Below are positions 46,634 through 57,818 of a stretch of 64,000 nt of DNA, one piece after another. A program made the translations under genes and the position numbers. The DNA is taken from NCBI RefSeq assembly GCF_000264905.1, contig NW_006763141.1, positions 930,340 to 994,339 on the forward strand. Direction: 5' to 3'. The first letter of the stretch is position 1. Each line of letters opens with the position of its first letter. Origin of the DNA: Stereum hirsutum FP-91666 SS1. Taxonomy: Eukaryota > Basidiomycota > Agaricomycetes > Russulales > Stereaceae. The notes under the pieces were generated by a model. It was not told the origin of the DNA and ran no database searches. It saw only the letters and a list, made by a program, of their open reading frames with translations.

Positions 46634-48487
46634 ATGCTCCCTCGAGCAGCACGGAAACGCGTCTCTCATCTACATCCACACCTCCCTCCATCTACCTCGC
46701 TAATCCCACTCCTCAACGGGATAAACTTACACACCTTCAAATGCCCTCATAACCACCGTCGTACCTTCAGCTCGACATCGACATCGAATACATCGAGCCG
46801 AAGGAGTCTCAAGCCGTATTACACATCCGACAATGACAATCCACGAACACGAGAAACGGAATACGAAGTAGATGATGATCTCTTATTTCCAACTGGGTAT
46901 GACGAAGCATCAGCAGCGGTGAAGCACAACCCTCAACCATCAAACGACGACAACGGCGACGATAAACCAGCGCTCGTCGGCGTCCTCTCCAACCTCCTCC
47001 GCACCCTCCCACCCTCCGCAATCGCTCGCTCTCCTCCTCCCCCTTCCTCTTACACTCCCTCTCCGTCTTCATCCCCTTCTGCCCCTAAAAGCACCGCACT
47101 GTACAACCCAATCTGGAACGCCCCCTTCCCACCCACACCCCCCTCCATCCCCTCCACCCTCTCCTTCCTCACCCACCTCCGCTCCACGTCCTTCACCGCC
47201 CTGAACTCCACCTCCTCCACCGCCCCCAACTCCACCTCCTTCCCCTCCACCCTGTCCGACACCGCTTACAAAGACTGGCAATCCTACTTCCACACCGAAC
47301 GGCACATCGACGGTTTTCAAGGCCGCACGGCCCGTTCGCGCGCGCTCGTGTTTTATTATAATATTCCGCCGGAGGCGGAGTGGAGAGAGGTTGGGAGGGC
47401 GCTGGGGAGGTGGGGGTGTGTGACGAGGGTTTGGGGGGTTGTTAAGAGGAGGCCGCATCCGGGGCATCGCCAGAGACAAGGACAAGGACGAGGACAAGGA
47501 TGGGAATGGGAGGAGGAGGAGGGAAGGAAGGAGGGGGAGAAGGAGGGAGGGAAGGAGAGGGTGGGGGAGAGGGAGAATGATCATGTGAAGGTGTTCGTCG
47601 AGTTTGCGAGCGCGGAGGATACGAGGGCGGTTTTGACGCGATGTATGGGGCATGGGTTTGGGTGGAGGATGGTTAGTGGGAAGAGACATTATAAACATTT
47701 GGATGGGAAGGTGCCGGTTATGCTGTGGGATTATGCGGAGGAGAATAGCGTTAGGGAGCAATTTGAGTTTGAGAGGGAGATGAGGCAGGGTGAGGGAGAG
47801 GAGGGGAAGAGGAAGGAGAAGAAGAGGAGGAAAGTGCCGTTTACTTGGATTTATGTGCATAGATGGAGAGGAACGAAGGGGAGGTTGGAAGAGGTATTTA
47901 GAGGTGCTAAAGGCTTCGAGAGGGTCGTAGTCGGTCAGTCCGTCTCCGTTTCTATTCCTGCTCTGTCCCTGTCACTATCCCAGTTCCTATTCTACTTCTC
48001 CTTTCATTGCCGATTCTAACATCACAACCCAGAGGATCAAATCAAATCAAAACCCTGGCGCGCCGCCTACATAAAATTCGCCCGTCCGCTCCACGCTCAA
48101 ATAGCCCTCCAAACCTTCCAAGGCCATCTCGTCGACCTTTCCTCCCCTTCACCCTCTTCATTGACCTACGTCCAACACCAAAACGAATCTCAAGACCCAT
48201 ACACCCTGATTCTCTCCCCTGACCTCCCGCCTTACTTCCTCGACCAACAAAGGGACGAGGAGATGCGGGTGTGTTTGGGGAAGGGGAAGGGGAAGAGGGG
48301 TGGGAATGGGAAGAGGGAGGAGGGGCCGAGGGCGTGGTGGGATTTTGGGAGTGTGGAAGATCGGCAGCACGTGGGGAAGGAGGGGATGGAGGGATGGAGG
48401 GATATAAATGGGTATGGGGGGAAGGAGGAGGAGGAGGAGAAAGAGGTCAGGTATCAGTTTGTGTTGAAGCCGATAGTCATGGGATAG
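46634..48487 (+). CDS. Probable mitochondrial RRM-like protein, short paralogue
   Basis: Exons 46634-47933 and 48033-48487 give 584 residues. The N-terminus MLPRAARKRVSHLHPHLPP is Arg-rich without acidic residues, like a mitochondrial presequence, and is followed by LLNGINLHTFKCPH, a motif shared with the large neighbour (LLDGLNLYRYKCPH). After a Ser/Pro-rich stretch comes a module beginning WQSYFHTERHIDGFQGR with two RRM-like halves: ALVFYYNIPPEAEWREVGRA then VKVFVEFASAEDTRAVLTRC, and PFTWIYVHRWRGTKGRLEEV then KPWRAAYIKFARPLHAQIAL. The RNP-like aromatic strands (VFVEFAS, AAYIKFA) suggest RNA binding. The phase-1 intron after RVVV is at the same place as introns in the large paralogue. The last 110 residues are charged and low-complexity. 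Mitochondrial location and RNA binding are inferences. Confidence 0.7.
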
Positions 48488-49422
48488 GTCGGGATATGAG
48501 TTCGGGGGAAGCTGAGTGGGTAGATGTTGAGCAGGTCGGGACCAGGTAAATCGAAACCATATTTCTTCATTCCGACACATCAGAAAAACTAATCCCTTCT
48601 TCTCTCTTCTCTCTTCTCCAGCCTCAACTCCCCTCCCATCTGAAGATCTGAAACCCTCCTCGCTTTCCGGCGTTTACACACAGAGGACATGTCGACGAAG
48701 GAGGACGAAGGGCGTATACGCATACATACCCACGTGCACGAAGAGTTCTTCCGACTTTCTTCGCTTTCGCTGCTCTTTCGACTGGAATGGTGTCCCATCG
48801 CACCGCGCCATCGCCCGCTCTCGTTGTCCGCTTGCCTATTGAAACGGAAGAAGTGAGACTCCATCTACACGTGCCACACATATCCTCTTTTCCCCTCTAA
48901 GCAGCGGCAGCGATACCTAATCCTGCCTGACCGCTGAGCGTGTATAAAGTGGTCATGGGGAGAGGATAGGGTCGGTAGAATATACGATGGATGAGGTTGG
49001 CCGCAACTAGCATCGCTGGTACTATGGAGGGAGGAGGAGGAGGGGGTAGTGATTTATATATCGTAGGAGAACGTAGCGTTTTACGCCTGATAGATTCTAT
49101 GTCATGTATACATACCTGTATACCTTGGAGAGGTATCAAGAACCAGATCACTAAAGCTTCACTGCTATCATCACAGACTACAGCGGAAACTCTCTGGCCA
49201 GCATCCTGATTCCTGAATCATCGTGCCACACTCATTCGACGCTCATCCTGATGTGGCACCGGCACACCCTAACCCCATCCGAGGGTTGTCCGAGGGTCTG
49301 CAAGTATTGCGGCCTCCCCCGAAGAACGCGACTTGCAACGTTAACTTTTGCGCGTCGTGTTTATTTCTCGAGGCAAGACTTCGTGGCTATAGCTAGATCT
49401 TCGAATTCGCCTGGGATGCTCG
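48488..49422. other. Spacer between the two paralogues
   Basis: A minus-strand frame at 48897-49151 ends with the hydrophobic LVAANLIHRIFYRPYPLP and SGQAGLGIAAAA. It could be the last exon of a small protein, but I cannot find convincing upstream exons or a family. Another minus frame at 48589-48881 is unsupported. Confidence 0.35.
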
Positions 49423-52400
49423 ATGCTCTCTCGAGCCATCCGCAAACACGTCTCTGCTAAGACGCTCCTCTCCTCCCCATCTCCATTTCCATCTCCATCC
49501 CCCTTTTCTCCCGGTCCATCCTCACTTTCACCTTCTTCATCCTCACCTTCGACACCGAGCCCATCTTCATACTCGAGCCGAAAGTCATCCTCGCTCCTCG
49601 ACGGCCTAAATCTCTACAGATACAAATGTCCACATACACGCCATAATTCTTCCACTGCGTTCTTGCTTCCTACGGATTTGGATATTGTGAATGAGCGTCC
49701 GCATGGGGTTGGACATGGACATGGACATGGGCAGGGGAAGGAGGGGCAGCATCAAAACCAAAAGCAGGGTCAACGTGGGGCTGTTCATACGCACGCGAAT
49801 GCGGAGGAGAAGGAGACATACAGGGATAGGGATAGCGAGAGGGAGTGGGAGAGGGAAAAACAAAAGGATATGACTTCGGAGGAAGTGAGGGAGGCGCGAT
49901 ATGCGGGACTCGTTAACGCGCTTCGACTTCGAGGTCGTTCCCCTCCCTCCTCCTCCCACCCGGACGCGACCACGAACCCTCACACGAACCCGAACACGAA
50001 CACGGGCCCGAATACGAACACGAACACGGGCCCGAATACGAACACGAACACGGTCAAAGGAACCTCAGGACGCATCCGACTCAAGCCCATTCTCGTTCCT
50101 CCTGCTCTTTCTGGGGGACCGTACAACGCAGACGACGGACCTTCTTTCGGACCTGATTATCATCCCGAAAGCGCGGAGGGTGTGAAGGAGGATGTGAAGG
50201 GGATGTTGAATGGAGGGCAGGTGGAGGTGGAGGGGAGTCTTTCGCAGAGGACGGTTTGTGTGCTGGGACTTGAGCCGGGTACGAAGGAAGATTCTGTGAG
50301 GTCTGTGTTTCGGGCTTTTGGAAGGATACGGGCGTTGTCGATGCCTGCGTCTCCTTCACCTCCATCTTCTTCAACCCCCTCTTCTTCACCCTTCACTTCC
50401 ACTCCGTCGTCGTCTTCACCATCACACCATGCTCCGCGAGGAACGGAAGAAAAGGAAAAGTACAAGACCGCGTACGTGACATACCACACGAGCGATTCCG
50501 TCACCCGAGCGCTCCAGAAATACGCGACCGAGTCTGTATACGTGAGAGGGAAGGAGGTGCATTTGCATAGACATGTGAGGGGGACGTATTTGCCTGGAGA
50601 AAACACAGAGGGGAATGTGTTGAGGCGGTTGAAGGATTTGGTGGATGCGAGGGAGGAAGAGTCACACGTCAACGAGGAGACTGAGGTGAAAGTGGATGAA
50701 GTCGGAGTGGCGGAGGGACAGAGGGAGGGAGAGAGGGAGAGTCGAGGACGGCAAGATCATATCCCGTTCCGAATCCTTCCCTTCCCCCGAATCGCACTCC
50801 CCAGACCTTCCTCCATCTCTTCTCCACCATCTTCACCATTCGTGAACGAACCCGGCACACTCTCCCGCATCCTCCAACGACCCTCCACACCCTCCACACC
50901 CTCCACACCCTTCTCTTCCTCCCCCCCTCCCCCTCCTCTCATACTACCACCACGATCCCAGCAACACACCACCTCCGCTACAGATTTCCAGTCAAAGATA
51001 TGGGACCTCCCACCGGTACAGGCAGAGGCCCTCGTCGCGAATGCGGTTTCTCCGTTCATGCGTTCGTCGGCGGAGATGGGGCCGTCGAGGCATTTGAAGA
51101 TTTATGGGGCGCCGAGGAAGTGGGGAGTGGGCGATATGGGGGTTTGGTTATCTGAGTTTGGGACGTTGATGAGGATTACGGATGGTGCGTATCCACCTCT
51201 GTCCTCTTCTCTTTCTGCCTTTCATCGATTCACCTGTCCATGCGGCATCCCAAATCCCCCCCAATCACCCACACATTCATTCAATTCCGCAAACATACTA
51301 ACGAGATGACCATGACCCACCCCAACAAACCACAGAACAAAACTCCAAACCGCTAAACCACATCCTCGCCTCCTTCGCCACCCAAACCGACGCGTTCTCC
51401 GTCCTGCTCAAGCTTGCGGAGCTCGAATTCAAATGTGAAGGCGACAGGATTTTCGTCGAATACGCTTCGGAGCACGAAGTCGGGTACGCGTCGGAGCACG
51501 AAGCTGAAAGTCACAATCACGGTCAAGGTCAAGGTCAGAATCAAGGGCAAGGTCAGGGGACGGCGGCTCATGTGATCGGACTCGGAGGTGGGGGAAATAT
51601 TGGCGAGTTGGAGGCGATGTTTGGGGGGTTGAGGGGGTATAAGGGCGTTTTGGTCGGTGAGTGACCACTTCCTCCCTCTCTTTTGCACACCATCTTCGCG
51701 ACCAGAACTCGCGCTCTCTGAAAACCTTTCTTTTCTTGTGCACGCGACTGACTGTGTTTCACTCACAGAGGACACGATCCCGAACAAACCCTACCAGTCC
51801 GCCTTCGTCACTTTCAGATCGCACGCGAACGCGAAGCACGCTGTCGAGGCTTTGTCAGCATCGTTGTCGAGAGATAGAGCTCGAGACAGGGAGAAAGGGA
51901 ATGGATGGGAGATCGAGGTATGCGAGAGGCCGTCGTTTTTGATCGATTTGGCACTGGGGAAGTTTGATAAGGATGTGGGTGTGGGTGTGGGGGATGGTGC
52001 GAGAGAGCAGGGGTCTGTGGATGGGGAGTCGTCACGGGAAAGTGTGTCGTCGTTGGAGCGCTCGGAGGACTATGGCAGAACAGTAGCAGATGCGGAGGAT
52101 CGTCATTCCCACCTCGTCGACGTCGAGCCGGCGTCGGCTTCTGCTCGAAACACCCTGCAACACAACGGCAACAGACTGACGGCTCCTAGGACAAGCACAA
52201 CTATGAACACGGACGAGACCCACTCTCCCTCCTCCTCCTCCCCCTCCCCCTCTATCTCCTCATCCGCATCCTATTCCGCTACACCACAATTCAAACCCGT
52301 CCGAACCCTCTCAATCCCCGATGCAGAAGCCCAGGTCGAGAAAGCTTCGGCTCCCTATATTCGTCTCTCACCCAGTGCTTCGCAACATTTGGAGGTTTCC

Positions 52401-55023
52401 GGTGTGTCGGAGGCGGAGAGGGAGAGTTGTGGAGGGAAGAAGTTTGGGGTTTGGGTTTCGAGGTGGGGGTGTGTGACGAGGGTTTGGGATGGTACGTGTC
52501 GTGCTATTCTTTCTTATTCATTTCAACTCATCTGTCTGTTTATTCTTCCGTTGTGAATCGCTTACACTTGACACTTATGCTCCTCGCAGAAGAAAACAAC
52601 GTCCGCCTCCCATCCATCCGCATATCCTTCGCAACAAACATGGAGGCCTTCGCCGTCCTGATGGAGCTCTCTAGCCGCCAGTTCATGTACGACGGCCAGA
52701 GACTTTCGGTGGATTATCTGTATCTAAGTCAGAGTGAGATGCCGGAGAAGACGGCGGTACATGTTTCGTCGTTCATTGGGTCGGTTTATCAGTTGCGGAG
52801 TTCGTTTGGGAAGTTGCCGGGGTTCAAGGGCGCTTTGATAGGTCAGTCTCATTTGCTTACCACCCAGTCCCTATCCACGTTTGGCTTACACTGCGCTACC
52901 CGCACACTGTGTTGACATTTCATGTTGGATTTTGAAGAGAACCCAATCCAGGGTAAACCGCACGCGGACGCCTTCGTCACGTTCGAGACCGAAGCCGCTG
53001 CGTCGCGCACGGTTAGAAAACCTCCGACGCCTTCTTCAGAGTCCAAACGGCCGAAACTACGACTTTGCGAGAGGCCGGCGTTCTTGATCGATCTCGTCAT
53101 GGGCAAGTTCGACGATCTGTCTGCACCATCACCACCACCACCGTCACCGCCACCGACGACGACGACGACGACGACGACGAACAGTCCACTGTCGAATCAT
53201 GACCATCCGTTACATGACACCACGACCTCCCTCGGGCCCTACCTATCCCACCCTTCCGACCCACTCTCAATCACCCCCACATCCATAAACCCAACCTGGC
53301 TCTCCCCCTTCCCGTCTCTCACCCCCTCCGTCCGGGACGCCCTCCTCACGATGAAGAGAGACAAACACAACCTCTCCGGGCTCTCTCCCCCCTTAAAAAC
53401 CGACTGGCAGACCTATTTCGGGACAGAATGTCTCATGCGTGGGTTTTGTGGGAAACGAGCGCGCTCGTGCACGTTGTTGCTCTATGCGTTGCCGGGCGAG
53501 GTCGATGAGTTTGCGTTGGGGAGGTATTTGGGACGGTGGGGGACTGTTACTGGGGTGTGGAAATTTAGGAATCGGGATGGGGATCCTGAGACGGGAGGCA
53601 GTGGGGGTAGTTTTGGGAGCGGGAGCGCGAATGTGATTGTGGAGTTTGCGAGCAAGGAGGACGTGAGGGCTGTTCTTGACCGAGGGAGGGAGTGCATGAT
53701 CGGGTTTAGGAGCGGGCATGGAAGGCCGAGTTTCTTTTGGGATTATGCGGAGGATAATGGGATGAGGATACGGTATGGGTGGGGAGAGGGAGCGAGGGAG
53801 AAGGAGAGCAGGACGGGGAATTTTAGTTGGGTTTATGTGCATGGGTGGGTGGGTACGGGGGAGGAGTTGGAGAGGGAGTTTGACGGGTTGGAAGGGGTTG
53901 AGAAGGTTTTGGTCGGTAAGTTTATCTTTCGTTTCGTCCTTTCTGCTTTCAGGAGCTCGTCGTGAAGAGATGTGCTGACGGTGATTTCTGTGGGTTTTTA
54001 GAAAGAAAGATTCCTGGAAAGCCCTGGCGAGCGGCGTACATCGGTTTTGTTCACCCACGTTACGCCGACGCGGCCAGGCAAGCGAAGAACGGTAAACCAT
54101 CAAGCATACCTTTGCCCTCAACGTACAACTCCCAAACTCTTCCATCGTCAACGCCCACCGACACCCCTGGCTCCCACTATATCTTCGACCTTCGACCTGA
54201 CCTGGAACCTGCGTTCTTCGTCAATCCGTTAGCAAATGTAATGGGTGCAGAGAATGAGGGTACCCCCGATGCACACGATCTCGAACGAGCGAACCCGTTT
54301 GAGTTCGGCCGGTGGACGAGGATCGTGGAAGAGCTGAAGAGACATGGTCTATCACCGCCCGAGACCCGACTGCCCCCTCTGTTGTTTTCCTACGACCGGA
54401 GTAGGCGTGGCAGTAGTGAGAGAATAGAGGCCGATCGAACGGCAGAAGGACTGCCCGTGATAGATATAAATGCGAAGTGGAGAAAGGGAAGGCTGGCCAA
54501 TTGTGCGTCCACATCTACCACACCTACCGAAACGTCCCTCCAACAAGACTCCCCTCCTACAGTCTACTCGCAGGACCCGACCTCCATCCTCTACGACGTC
54601 AAGTTCGATCCAGGCACGTACCTTCCCTACACCTACTACGTCGACAAACTCCTCCTCAGTCTTCCCCGCTCGCGCATATTTCAATCCATACCTCGAGAGG
54701 ACCGCAGAGCTATCTTTGAGCATTTCTTGGACGAGATGACGGAGGAGTTGGGCCGGAGGAAGGTGCAGCCGTTAATCAAGAGGAGGCTGAAGAGGATGCT
54801 TGAGGTTAGTCCGGTGTGGATCGCGCACGTGCCGCCGGAGGAGAGGAGTACGGCGCAGAAACATGCGTGGTGGAGGTATTGCGAGGGTGGGGATAGGTTG
54901 TTGTTGTTGGAGAGCGGGCCCCATTCGGAGAGAATTTCGGATGATGAGGCGAACTCGATAGCGAAGAAGAGAGAGGGGCGTCATGCGTATGAGCAGAAGA
55001 GAATTCGCGAGGGGAAAATTTGA
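49423..55023 (+). CDS. Large modular RRM-repeat protein, probably mitochondrial
   Basis: Exons 49423-51184, 51336-51656, 51769-52491, 52590-52841, 52938-53915 and 54002-55023 give 1,685 residues. The N-terminus MLSRAIRKHVSAKTLL looks like a mitochondrial presequence, and LLDGLNLYRYKCPH follows as in the paralogue. RRM-like half-modules repeat along the protein: RTVCVLGLEPGTKEDSVRSV with YKTAYVTYHTSDSVTRALQK; RHLKIYGAPRKWGVGDMGVW; HVIGLGGGGNIGELEAMFGG with KPYQSAFVTFRSHANAKHAV; KFGVWVSRWGCVTRVW with IRISFATNMEAFAVLMELSS; TAVHVSSFIGSVYQLRSSFG with KPHADAFVTFETEAAASRTV; CTLLLYALPGEVDEFALGRY with NVIVEFASKEDVRAVLDRG; and FSWVYVHGWVGTGEELEREF with KPWRAAYIGFVHPRYADAA. All five introns are phase 1 and fall at the same point of a module (ITD/E, VLV/E, VWD/E, ALI/E, VLV/E). 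A C-terminal region of about 320 residues has no visible repeat. Asn-Thr repeats lie near 49980-50055. Function unknown; RNA binding is inferred. Confidence 0.7.
53154..53180 (+). repeat. ACG trinucleotide run coding for poly-Thr
   Basis: A run of eight or nine ACG codons inside the large RRM-repeat gene, in a Pro/Thr linker between modules. Length variation between strains would be expected. Confidence 0.8.
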
Positions 55024-55429
55024 GCGGGATCGATGGTGCCGTTGGTATCTTACGGGGCGTTGTTTTCTCGACACACACTTACAGCTCTCTTAGACTTTGT
55101 CTCGCATTATTGCTTTGCATCGCTTACATTCGTCTCTTGCTGCTGCATCATCTACATCTAATTTTGCATAGGGTGTTGTAACTTATTCCATTCTGCTATA
55201 TTTTCTTCATTCCGTCTCTCGGCGCAGACAACTATGGAATGCATACACTATCCGTGGGTGATCACTCCACGCAGTGGACCTTGAAGCCTTTCTCGAAAAC
55301 CAAGCGTGCAGAGTATCAGTCGTGAACCCTACAGGTACCGCCTCAAGTATGAATTTTGAACCCATGAACGAACGGGAACTACGACAAGCGACGACGCAGA
55401 GCTAGAAGAAAGAACGACCAAGGAAAAAC
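55024..55429. other. 3' flank of the RRM-repeat gene
   Basis: T-rich sequence that fits a 3' untranslated region. The T-rich minus-strand end next to 55430 serves as terminator of the U6 gene. No other gene seen. Confidence 0.5.
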
Positions 55430-55495
55430 AAAAATAAATATTGAGACCCGTAGGTCTACCACTCTGGAGAAGCGTGTCATCCTTGTGCAGGGGCC

Positions 55496-55526
<31 letters not shown>

Positions 55527-55552
55527 TTCGTATGTCACCCCGAAGGGGACAC
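55430..55552 (-). ncRNA. U6: U6 spliceosomal snRNA
   Basis: On the minus strand a 5' stem-loop GTGTCCCCTTCGGGGTGACA is followed by the universally conserved U6 core: AATTGGAACGATACAGAGAA (ACAGAGA box), GATTAGCATGGCCCCTGC (AGC triad and start of the internal stem-loop) and ACAAGGATGACACGC. Past this the 3' part CTTCTCCAGAGTGGTAGACC is species-specific. Two runs of five T on the minus strand (55434-55430 and 55428-55424) are RNA polymerase III terminators, so the RNA probably ends a few bases before 55430. The exact ends are uncertain by several bases. A TTATGT TATA-like word lies roughly 28 bases upstream, around 55582. The U6 snRNA forms the catalytic centre of the spliceosome together with U2. 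Confidence 0.93.
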
Positions 55553-56036
55553 TTGACTGTGTTCAAGCTCGTGTGGCTGAGACATAAGGTGGGGTTTTGC
55601 GTGGGTGGCGGGTGTCGCTGCCAGACGCGGCACTCATCTTGTGGCGTGGTATGGCGAGCTCGTATTTTTCTCAAACTTGGGGCAGATTTGAAGAGCTGGT
55701 TGTTCGCAGTGCGTTGCCTCTCAAGCCGACATATTAACCAACAAATAAAGTTTGGCAGAATTCATCACAGCACCACATACTTAGAGGTGACTACTTACTC
55801 CCAAGAGCAAATCTCAAAAGGATTACCAAAAAAGTGACACAAAACCAGCCAATGAATAGTACCGCTTTGCAGCGCACTATTGAATGATCGTACTCCTGTC
55901 AGGCAACACAGTTCAGACCGCGATCATGGAAATAACAAATTATGCTGCGTCGTGGTCCATTCCTCTGGTTTATACCATCTCAATTCTATCCGCGTCGTTG
56001 CTTCCATATTCCTGAAGTATATGTTCCACATGAGTA
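55553..56036. other. Spacer between U6 and the DUF6533 gene
   Basis: Contains the upstream region of U6 on the minus strand and the 3' end of the next minus-strand gene. A plus-strand frame at 55496-55837 overlaps U6 in antisense and is not a gene. Confidence 0.5.
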
Positions 56037-57818
56037 TCACTCAATGTACAACAGAAGAAAAAATACGCTGAAAGATAGACTGACCACAGGGTCCATGACG
56101 GTCCCCTGGAGACTTCCATTTCTGACGAAAAGAATGTCATCCTCTATAAGCGACCTTGTATTCTGTCTTGGTTCAACTGGCGCTCCTATATTCCCGAGAA
56201 CTATGTTGAACCTGAGCTCTGAAAGCGGAAGAGTCGCGGAAACATCTCCGGAATGCGGATCGGAATATGACTTGAGGTTCAGGACCAGGCGGTTCATAAT
56301 GAGGTTAGGAAATCTGGATGCAGCATGAATGATCGGGCGATCCATATACGATGAAGATATACGTACATATTTAGATATGGTGTGAGGCCTGTTGACCACA
56401 GAGAGCTCGTATAAGTGCTCTGTGAAGGCAACTCAATACCAACTCTGAAGCTATAAATATTAACCTTACGTTTTTGTCCACAACACCAGCCTGGATACAT
56501 GTTGCTTAAGTACAGCTTTGCAACGGAATGTTGGAAAGTTACTCACTAAATTGAACCCAAAGGTAGGAAGTGTGATGATCATAATCAGACTATGATACAA
56601 ACCTTAGCCTGGGAGTTACCACTCGAGTCCTTTTGCAGAAACATACAGAAAGTGTATCGCTCCTGAACATAATAGCGGTCATTTAGCGGCTAATTATGTA
56701 TCACTCAAGCCTGAGCGTACCATCTCGTAGAAAGACCTCAGAGACACCAGATTGCCCAAGCCTCCGCTGTTGGCGTACGTGGTAAAATGTTCTGACCATG
56801 GTTAGAGCAAATATATATACGGCGAGCAACGAGTTTATGGCTGCCTCCACGAGCTGTACTGCAGATAGAATGCCATATTATATAACCGCCGCTGAAGGGA
56901 AGTAGAGAAACATACAGCTAGCAGACAGATAGTGAGTAATATGCATGCTTTCCGTATAGTTAAGACCGGAGCGTACCTATCTAAAAGGGATTGGTTCGGT
57001 TCATTGGCCCCGCAGTTTGACAATGTACTGAGAATGGATCCTGCATTCGATGCTCCTGTGGCTAGTCCAAAAGAGCTCTAGAAGAATAACGGTAATCTTA
57101 CCATTAGTTAAAGATGCCCGCAAAGTCTAGGTGCTTACGTAGATGTCCAGGATAGAAGCTGAGACCACAAAGATACCACATATAGCAAAGACCTTTCTGT
57201 TATATCCAGTGATACACCATGCTCTCATGGTGAGTAGTCCTAAGATAATGTGATATTAGTGTGATAATAGTATATTATACGAGATAACAGTAGATGATGC
57301 GTACCCGAAGTTGTGATCGCTGTTAGAGACCACAACGCGTTCCCGGCGTACTCTATATCACGACAGCTAAAATAACCGTTCAATAGTCACCGTTAATAAT
57401 CGCTCTCCATGGATGCGTGAACAGTAATCTCACAGGGTATCCGTCATTGTGCCGCCAACCGAAGCCGCCAATGAAAAGACCAGGTATATCAGAAATCCAT
57501 ATCTATTGATCAGGAAGACGCTCGATGTGATGGTCAAACAGTTGGACCAGATGACTAGTATCTCAGTGGGAAGAGTATCGATATAGTCATACAGCCATAC
57601 GGCTGACATACGATGTAGTGCTTCTCAGCGGGGCACAGCTGTCAAGGAGGCGTGTAGAACATACTTGTCGCAGAAAAGGTGGTCCGGTTGTCAATTAGCC
57701 TGAAAATACCCAAATATCGTCAATATGTCATATGGTAAATTAAGAAAGGTGATCTTGAAATCACAGTATCCAATAGCTCTTAATCCAATACTCGAGTTCG
57801 AGGTCGCCGGTAGACATG
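56037..57818 (-). CDS. DUF6533 family transmembrane protein
   Basis: An intact many-exon membrane protein of a family expanded in Agaricomycetes; the function is unknown. It starts MSTGDLELEYWIKSYWI at 57818. The DUF6533 signature reads VWLYDYIDTLPTEILVIW, then NCLTITSSVFLINRYGFLIY and LVFSLAASVGG. Later segments fit a seven-helix layout: YAGNALWSLTAITTSG, LLTMRAWCITGYNRKVFAIC, GIFVVSASILDIY, SSFGLATGASNAGSILSTLS and APVLTIRKACILLTICLLAV. The C-terminal part, RFPNLIMNRLVLNLKSYSDP and LRFNIVLGNIGAPVEP, is typical of these proteins. The frame continues to a TGA at 56037. Exon joins keep the family pattern, so I see no sign of decay. Confidence 0.72.

Noticed and set aside
47069..47860. 263-codon minus-strand frame, rich in Pro and Leu
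   Set aside because: It is the antisense shadow of the RRM-like paralogue; the plus strand there has family similarity to the neighbouring gene.
48897..49151. Minus-strand frame ending in a hydrophobic stretch
   Set aside because: Possible small membrane protein, but no family match, no convincing start and no upstream exons.
49975..50055. CRISPR-like short repeats (GGGCCCGAATACGAACACGAA type)
   Set aside because: These are in-frame Asn-Thr-Pro repeats of a coding exon in a eukaryote, with no spacers and no cas genes.
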